Assembly (NCBI RefSeq): GCF_000485595.1
Contig: NW_014577501.1
Span: 21,739 to 85,738 of the forward strand
From: Priapulus caudatus
Lineage: Eukaryota; Priapulida; Priapulimorpha; Priapulimorphida; Priapulidae
Direction: 5' to 3'
Length of the DNA stretch: 64,000 nucleotides
The notes below the pieces were generated by a model, which did no database searches, had not been told where the DNA came from, and was given only the letters and a program-made list of their open reading frames with translations. A program made the translations under genes and the position numbers. Position 1 is the first letter of the stretch; every line of letters starts with the position of its first letter. Of the stretch, positions 59,532-64,000 are shown one piece after another.

Positions 59532-62500
59532 AGCAGCAGGTTTTAGATGTGACCAAGCAAAATATGTTCCCCACTACAGATCCTGCTCCACACGAAACAT
59601 CTTGTACAGAAATATGACCTGGACGTGATCTATGGTGACACAGACTCGATCATGATCAACACAAACACCACGAACCTCGATGAAGTTTTCCAGATCGGCA
59701 ACAAGGTATGTAACGTATAGTGTAAATGGCATGTTACATGTAGTGTAACAATCCATGTTACATAAAGTGTGACAAGGCATGTAACATGTAGTGTAACAAT
59801 GCATGTTACATAAAGTGTGACAAGGAACGTAACATGTAGTGTAACAATCCATGTTACATAAAGTGTAACAAGGCACGTAACATTTAGTGTAACAATGCAT
59901 GTAACATGTTGTGTAGCAAGGTATTTAACATGTGATGTAAGAAGGCACGTAACATGCAGCGTATCAAGGTATGTTACAGGGTGCGAAATTAACGCGAGTT
60001 GGGAGTGAAATACTCCCTGATTTACTGTCGGATTCGATCCCTGATTTGACATGCAGGAGTCTGTGTGGCTCCCTGAAAATTCTGCTATACTAACTCTAGT
60101 TCTAACTCTAGTTCGTTTCAAAGCACGGCCTCGCGGAATTACCGTATTTTTTCAGCAAATCTTTAATTTTGAACTTCAGACTAAGGACTCCCTCATTTTG
60201 CTGCGGACTCTCTCTTTTTGAGGGCAGGCGTTGGACTCCTTTGTTCAGAAGTTAATTTCTACCCCTGATGTTATATGTAGAGTGGCAATGGCCTTGGCTC
60301 ACGCTAGTGTAGCCAACTCGTATCTAATATTTCATTGACAGTCTGAGAATGCAGCTGAGAGACTTACCACTGGTGTATTGATCCTCTCCCCGAATCTGTC
60401 ATTCCCTGGTGGTATCGACGGGGCGATGCCATTACAAAAACGGCCTACGGGTGTATCTTTAGCAGTAAATTTGTTAGGCCATATTATTGCTGCCATAATA
60501 AAAATATTGTTTGTTTGCCCTCACCCGACCGACCCGCCAAAAAGGGGCCGACTCAACATTTTTAGCTCACCTTGACATCGTCAAGCTGATCGAGCTATTG
60601 CCATGGGTCGTCCGTCTGTCCGTCCGTCCGTCCGTCAACATTTGGCTACGGTCAACGATAACTCAGGAACCGTTTGACCCACATGTTTGAAATTGGGTAT
60701 AGTTGTTACTGCTATGCTCCCATATTAAACGTCCTATTTTGGAGCACGCCAGTCGACGTACTTTCGAGCCCACCGGCAATTTTTTGGCCAAAATGGGAAT
60801 TTGCCATTAGTCAGTTCAGGTTCAACGCGATTTTTGCTCAATTTTTGGTATGTGAATGAATAAGGGCTAGGGGTTTGATTAATTTAAAGAAATTTATGCA
60901 AATTAGGTAGGTTTTGGCAATTATATAACATATTATATAGACACGCAAATAACAAACAGTCTGTGGCGTGACACTCGTCGTCGGTTTCGTTACAAGATTT
61001 CATTGACAATATCTTTAATGCCCAAAATTCCTGCCCTATGAAACATATTATGATTTAACTATTTATTATTATAATTATTATTATTATGATATAATGATTT
61101 ATGCTTAGAAACATAGCGGGTATAGCGCCATCTACCGCTCACAAATTGTGATTCATTTTGGCTTATAAATTGTCTATAATTTATATATAATATTATTTAT
61201 TATTTTGCACATAAAAAATTACACATAATTATCCAAGAGTACGATAATGGGCAGTTCCCATATATACTCTTCGTTTCTATAATGTATGTCGATGGTTGCT
61301 CAATTAAAACTGACTTCTTCTCACTCACTCATTTGTGTCCTTTTTGTGGTGAGCTACAGTGTCATTGACACTTTCATTTATTGATCTTTCTCATTTATTT
61401 TTTTTACAAATTGTATCACTGAACATTATATAAATCTGTAGGCAATACATTATATGTACCAAGCAATACAAACATTCAACATAAAAGGTATCTCCACACA
61501 AGCACACCGAAGCATGTAGACACCATGCTGAATTTGTCAAAAGACCACCCCCCTCAAAAAAAGAAACCGACCTACCTACCCGAACTTCAGCCTGTGTCGG
61601 GTGAGGGCAAACAAAGATTTTTTTAATTGTGGCCTTAGCAAGTTGCTGTAGCGAGATTGAGGGTGAGAGCGCAGTACCGTGGTTGCGTACTGAGGAATTC
61701 CGACGTTTTTGTCAGGTGAAGACCGAGGTGAACAGGCAGTACAAGAAGCTGGAGCTGGAGGTCGACGGCGTCTTCAAGTCCATGCTGCTGCTGAAGAAGA
61801 AGAAGTATGCAGCGCTGGTGGTGGACAGGTCGCCCGCGGGCGAGGTCACCTACAGCAAGGAGCTGAAGGGTTTGGACATCGTGCGGCGAGACTGGTGCGA
61901 CCTGTCGAAGGACGTCGGAAAGTAAGCGCTCGATGTCGAGCTTCGTCTTCTTCTTGCATTCGCGTAGGAATACGAAGTGCGTTCAACGTGATGCGCAGTG
62001 AATACTGGAATACGAAATTTATGGTCAACGTTTTTCAACCCCTAAATTATTAGCACAGTTTCTTCCCCTTGCACATACACAATTCTTGACGCTAATGTTC
62101 GTTGGTTTCTTATCTTGGGTCGTGTAAAATTAGCTTGCATGTCTGGTTTATTGTTTCTTCTATTTTGGCAAACATCTCACAATTTGCATATGTGTGCTGT
62201 ATGTTACGTATACGTGAGCAGTATGTATTGTGCCTGTCTACGTGTTTGAATCCCTAACATCGTCATTGTAATCGTCACAGCTATGCGATAGAACAGATCT
62301 TGTCAGCAGACACCCGGGAAAACATTGTGGAGAGAATTCACCAACGGCTGACGGAGGTGGCAGACGACATGAAGCAAGGAAAAGTTCTCCTGGAGAAGTT
62401 CATGATAAACAAGGTTTGTCATCGCCTATGTCATAGACTGTTATGGCCGAAAACTCATTTGTTAAATGCACAAATCTGTCGGTGGGATAGGTGTGATGGA

Positions 62501-63443
62501 AATAAAATCTGGTTAGTTAATCACCGAGTATCATAACTCTTTTATGAGTAATGAATGAGTAAGATTTATATCTGAAGAACACGTATCATACACACTCAGT
62601 AAATATGCATGTATGTCTACGAGTTAGTAATTATACTACAAGTGGCTGTTTATGAGTCATGGGCGTAGGCACGCTGTCTGTAAATTCTATGTGTGTATGC
62701 GTGTGTATATACACTACAGGCGCTCACGAAGAACCCAGATGATTATCCAGACAAGAAGAGTCTTCCTCATGTACAGGTAGCGATGAGGCTCAACAGCAAA
62801 GGTGGCAAGAAGCTAGGACATGGTGACACAATCACCTACATCATTTGCCAGGTGTGAACTGAATGTACCCTCATCATAGAACATGTATCTGTGTTTATAT
62901 GCTTTACTAGACGTGAAGCTAGTAATGATGTACCCTCATTATAGTGTATTTATCAGTGTGTGTATGTTAATAGTACTTTCATGAGATATTAGTCTCTGCA
63001 GTGTAACTAACCCATATATAACCACTTTGTGAATTAACATTCAAAGTAACAACCAAAAGTAAAGCAGTGCATCCTATTGGTGCAAGCGACCAGCGCACGC
63101 AGTGATTGTCACCACACGTGCTTCTCAAACATACGTGGACACTCATTTCTCATGACGGTCAAACCGTAAAGGCGTGCACGTAGCACAAAGAGCGTCAAAT
63201 TCAATTGCGCAAAATGATGAGGGCCAGCGGGAGTGTTTGTTGTTGGTAATCGGATCGCTGTCGCGCAGGACGGCTCTGGACTGCCTGCGACGCAGCGAGC
63301 CTACCACGCCGCGGAACTGAGAATGCAGCCGAGTCTGCAGGTCGACCTGCCCTACTACCTCGCCAGTCAGCTGCACCCGGTCGTCGCACGGCTGTGCGAC
63401 CCCATCGAGGGCACAGATGCTGGACAGATAGCTCAATGTCTCG
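45361..63443 (+). CDS. POLA1: DNA polymerase alpha catalytic subunit, 29 exons, 3' end outside window
   Basis: Exons: 45361-45457, 45708-45785, 45984-46117, 46315-46436, 46875-47143, 47516-47666, 47830-48029, 48949-49055, 49280-49357, 49531-49605, 49964-50037, 50158-50222, 50547-50704, 50935-51019, 54060-54121, 54274-54366, 54673-54789, 55011-55198, 55432-55561, 56173-56289, 56382-56496, 56721-56830, 57076-57225, 59113-59235, 59580-59705, 61716-61921, 62281-62413, 62720-62851, 63269-63443. Phases agree at every junction, giving 3,670 nt or about 1,223 codons without a stop. The human protein has 1,462 residues; about 200 C-terminal residues with the zinc-binding modules lie beyond the window. 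This is the polymerase of the primase complex that starts each DNA strand in the nucleus. One intron uses a GC donor. The N-terminal exon is misplaced at 38569-38690, and an inverted partial copy of exons lies at 51320-53300. Confidence 0.96.
47279..47404. mobile_element. 112-bp palindromic insertion with 7-bp duplication
   Basis: In a POLA1 intron. The element 47286-47397 starts CAAGAGCTAATAATA and ends with a diverged inverse (GAGCTCTTC). Flanks ATACAAT (47279-47285) and ATAGAAT (47398-47404) differ at one base. The inverted arms are about 30 bp. Confidence 0.65.
47667..47829 (+). other. GC-AG intron in POLA1
   Basis: The donor reads AAAAG|gcatgt and the acceptor TTCATCAAG. Only this junction keeps phase and joins DKR to [14 protein letters not shown]; reading on past the donor hits a stop at 47710. 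No usable GT lies at the right phase. Confidence 0.8.
48141..48635. mobile_element. GGGTCTATGTCCC element copy 3 with a nested insertion
   Basis: Outer pieces 48141-48180 and 48488-48635 match copies at 37850 and 44525. Between them, 48183-48487 begins ACCTGCCAACC and ends GGTTGGCAGGT, a roughly 300-bp element with inverted ends. The left end of the outer element is missing. Confidence 0.65.
48949..51019 (+). CDS. POLA1: POLA1 N-terminal domain and start of exonuclease-like fold (seven exons)
   Basis: Carries [86 protein letters not shown] and [16 protein letters not shown], each in the order of animal POLA1. Compared with human there is a deletion of about 17 residues between the LLPKDD and [10 protein letters not shown] segments, a variable loop in the family. 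The exon ending at 51019 is followed by a transposon fragment and an assembly gap. Confidence 0.93.
51035..51309 (+). mobile_element. TAGCTCACC element, left piece
   Basis: Matches the first part of 60565-61380 up to GCCATTAGTCAGTT, then stops at the N gap. Its continuation is found inverted at 53535-53770, on the far side of the inverted exon block. Confidence 0.75.
51310..51319. other. assembly gap (10 N)
   Basis: A short gap exactly at the junction between a transposon piece and the inverted copy of POLA1 exons. Confidence 0.95.
51320..53300 (-). pseudogene. inverted, error-rich copy of POLA1 exons 16-20
   Basis: The reverse complement matches 53772-55654, introns included. Recognisable exon images: about 51400-51553 (copy of 55432-55561), 51810-52000 (55011-55198), 52210-52340 (54673-54789), 52685-52785 (54274-54366) and 52930-52995 (54060-54121). 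Differences are spread evenly over exons and introns and are mostly one-base insertions or losses, so every exon image is frame-broken. That pattern resembles unpolished long-read sequence more than evolutionary decay. The copy is about 100 bp longer than the original. Confidence 0.85.
53535..53770 (-). mobile_element. TAGCTCACC element, right piece, inverted
   Basis: Its reverse complement continues the piece at 51035-51309: both contain the GCCATTAGTCAGTT/GCCTATAGTCAGTT overlap, and then this piece follows the order of 60565-61380 through CAATATCTTTGAATGCC. Confidence 0.7.
54060..56289 (+). CDS. POLA1: POLA1 inactive exonuclease domain (six exons)
   Basis: Segments [75 protein letters not shown] and [15 protein letters not shown] follow the family in order. 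As in other alpha polymerases, the acidic residues of a working proofreading exonuclease are not all present. The residue before His-Asn is Thr where human has Gly. Exon 54060-54121 is short (20 codons). Confidence 0.93.
56382..59705 (+). CDS. POLA1: POLA1 palm and fingers, catalytic motifs A, B and C (five exons)
   Basis: Motif [20 protein letters not shown], is in exon 56721-56830. The fingers helix [11 protein letters not shown]-type segment (here [20 protein letters not shown]) is in 57076-57225. Motif [14 protein letters not shown], is in 59113-59235, and motif [15 protein letters not shown], is in 59580-59705. The catalytic aspartates of motifs A and C are intact, so the gene encodes an active polymerase unless broken elsewhere. 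A charged linker precedes the palm (56382-56496). Introns carry a 30-bp tandem repeat, a hAT-like element and a CT microsatellite. Confidence 0.95.
57252..57341. repeat. 30-bp tandem repeat, three units
   Basis: Three nearly identical units starting at 57252, 57282 and 57312 (GCGACGTCGCAAATCCCCCG and CTCC end) lie just after the exon ending at 57225. Confidence 0.85.
57760..58619. mobile_element. hAT-like element with CAGTGCTGCCAC ends
   Basis: The left end CAGTGCTGCCACTTTATAC and the inverse at 58600-58619 bound 860 bp in a POLA1 intron; both ends are followed by repeated ATACTTTTTT boxes. An open frame at 58011-58436 has no transposase signature I can see. Part of the interior recurs at 36155-36260. 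The target duplication is not clear. Confidence 0.6.
59291..59532. repeat. CT microsatellite with (TCTCTG)n core
   Basis: About 240 bp of pyrimidine-rich simple repeat between the motif B and motif C exons. It produces a Ser-Leu frame that is not a gene. Confidence 0.9.
59736..59950. repeat. 48-bp tandem repeat
   Basis: GTAACATGTAGTGTAACAAT recurs at 59781 and 59829 with related half-units of 24 bp (GTTACATAAAGTGTGACAAG). It starts about 30 bp after the donor of the motif C exon. Confidence 0.8.
59984..60268 (-). repeat. dispersed GGGAGTCC element, copy 3
   Basis: Same orientation as 37035-37408 and inverse to 6285-6680. Starts GCGAAATTAACGCGAGT and ends AGTTAATTTCTACCCCTG; no 20-bp expansion. 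Confidence 0.7.
60565..61380 (+). mobile_element. TAGCTCACC element, copy 2
   Basis: Starts TTTAGCTCACCTTGACATCG, with a CGTC/CCGT microsatellite near 60607-60635, and ends GTGGTGAGCTACAGTGTCATT. Inverse of 31190-32150 but without the long T-tract. It lies in the POLA1 intron 59706-61715. Confidence 0.7.
61716..63443 (+). CDS. POLA1: POLA1 thumb region (four exons)
   Basis: Contains [20 protein letters not shown] (the KKKY motif contacting template-primer), [34 protein letters not shown], and [20 protein letters not shown]. These match family B thumb motifs in order. The last exon ends in phase 1 at 63443; the next exon is expected past the tandem repeat and gap. Confidence 0.93.
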
Positions 63444-63479
63444 GTAAGACGTCTGCACATGCGATACAGTTGAGTGGGG

Positions 63480-63890
63480 TGGAAGCGCAGGGGGTGGGTG
63501 GTAAGATCAGGGGTGGGTTAGAAAGGGAGGAGATGGTTGAGAAGGGGGTGGGGTTGATGGTAAAAGCAGGGTGAGAAGGGGATGGGGTTGGTGGTAAAAG
63601 CAGGGTGAGAAGGGGGTGGGTGGTAAGATCAGGGGTGGGTTAGAAAGGGAGGAGATGGTTGAGAAGGGGGTGGGTTGATGGTAAAAGCAGGGTGAGAAGG
63701 GGATGGGGTTGGTGGTAAAAGCAGGGTGAGAAGGGGATGGGGTTGATGGTAAAAGCAGGGTGAGAAGGGGATGGGGTTGGTGGTAAAAGCAGGGTGAGAA
63801 GGGGATGGGGTTGATGGTAAAAGCAGGGTGAGAAGGGGATGGGGTTGGTGGTAAAAGCAGGGTGAGAAGGGGGATGGGGTTGGTACATAT
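63480..63890. repeat. 34-bp tandem repeat, about eleven units
   Basis: Units of GGTGGTAAAAGCAGGGTGAG plus GAGAAGGGGATGGGG-type spacing recur every 34 bp. Proline-rich minus-strand frames here come from the repeat. Confidence 0.85.
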
Positions 63891-63908
63891 AATGTATTGC
63901 CTACAGAT

Positions 63909-63936
63909 NNNNNNNNNNNNNNNNNNNNNNNNNNNN
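63909..63936. other. assembly gap (28 N)
   Basis: Run of N after the tandem array, flanked on the right by GGAC/GGCC-rich simple sequence. Confidence 0.95.
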
Positions 63937-63968
63937 CGGACGGACGCACGGACGGCCGGACGATCATG

Positions 63969-64000
63969 CGATTCTACAAGCTGCACCTGACTAAGTCAGA
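63969..64000 (+). CDS. POLA1: possible start of the next POLA1 exon
   Basis: The last bases read RFYKLHLTKS in one frame, which is loosely like the segment following the LIATWLGLD region of the human protein. No acceptor can be judged because of the gap and simple repeat next to it, so this is only a possibility. Confidence 0.25.

Noticed and set aside
59286-59546. Ser-Leu repeat frame
   Set aside because: CT microsatellite inside a POLA1 intron.
63507-63986. Proline-rich minus-strand frames
   Set aside because: Produced by the 34-bp tandem repeat and partly spanning an N gap.

Overview
This is a eukaryotic nuclear contig, most likely from a marine invertebrate (holozoan or metazoan). It holds parts of four conserved housekeeping genes with short GT-AG introns, set in a sea of non-autonomous transposons, long palindromes, tandem repeats and degraded non-LTR retrotransposons. 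Three N-runs (40494-40518, 51310-51319, 63909-63936) show that it is a scaffold, and several structures look like orientation problems at these joins. The species cannot be named from the sequence alone.

Layout. 364-818 (+): two exons encoding the C-terminal region of an RNA polymerase III subunit resembling RPC5/POLR3E; the last exon is not visible. 985-2330: a truncated LINE-like repeat with a reverse transcriptase fragment. 5859-8691 (-): a complete three-exon gene for polyprenol reductase (SRD5A3 family, 306 aa). 8692-16067: gene-poor. 16068-27524 (-): a complete eight-exon choline-phosphate cytidylyltransferase (PCYT1 family, 352 aa) with a broken CR1/Jockey-like LINE in one intron. 27525-45360: about 18 kb of repeats, including a 1.5-1.7 kb inverted repeat pair (33769-35515 and 39233-40659). 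Between those arms lies one exon of DNA polymerase alpha on the minus strand. 45361-63443 (+): 29 further exons of DNA polymerase alpha catalytic subunit (POLA1), about 1,223 residues, running off the right edge before the C-terminal zinc-binding region.

The genes do not form an operon-like unit. They serve unrelated basic functions: Pol III transcription, dolichol synthesis for N-glycosylation, phosphatidylcholine synthesis and replication priming.

The most interesting signals are two. First, a family of palindromic insertions (32 bp to about 0.84 kb) starts with CARRAG/CAGGAG, ends with its complement, and is flanked by 7-bp target duplications fitting RTNNNAY; I find at least six intact loci plus nested and truncated copies. 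Second, POLA1 is structurally disturbed: its N-terminal exon is on the wrong strand inside an inverted-repeat-bounded block, and exons 16-20 are present again as an error-rich inverted copy directly after an N gap. Both POLA1 anomalies could be real rearrangements. The gaps and the split transposon copy favour misassembly for the second, while the first is open.
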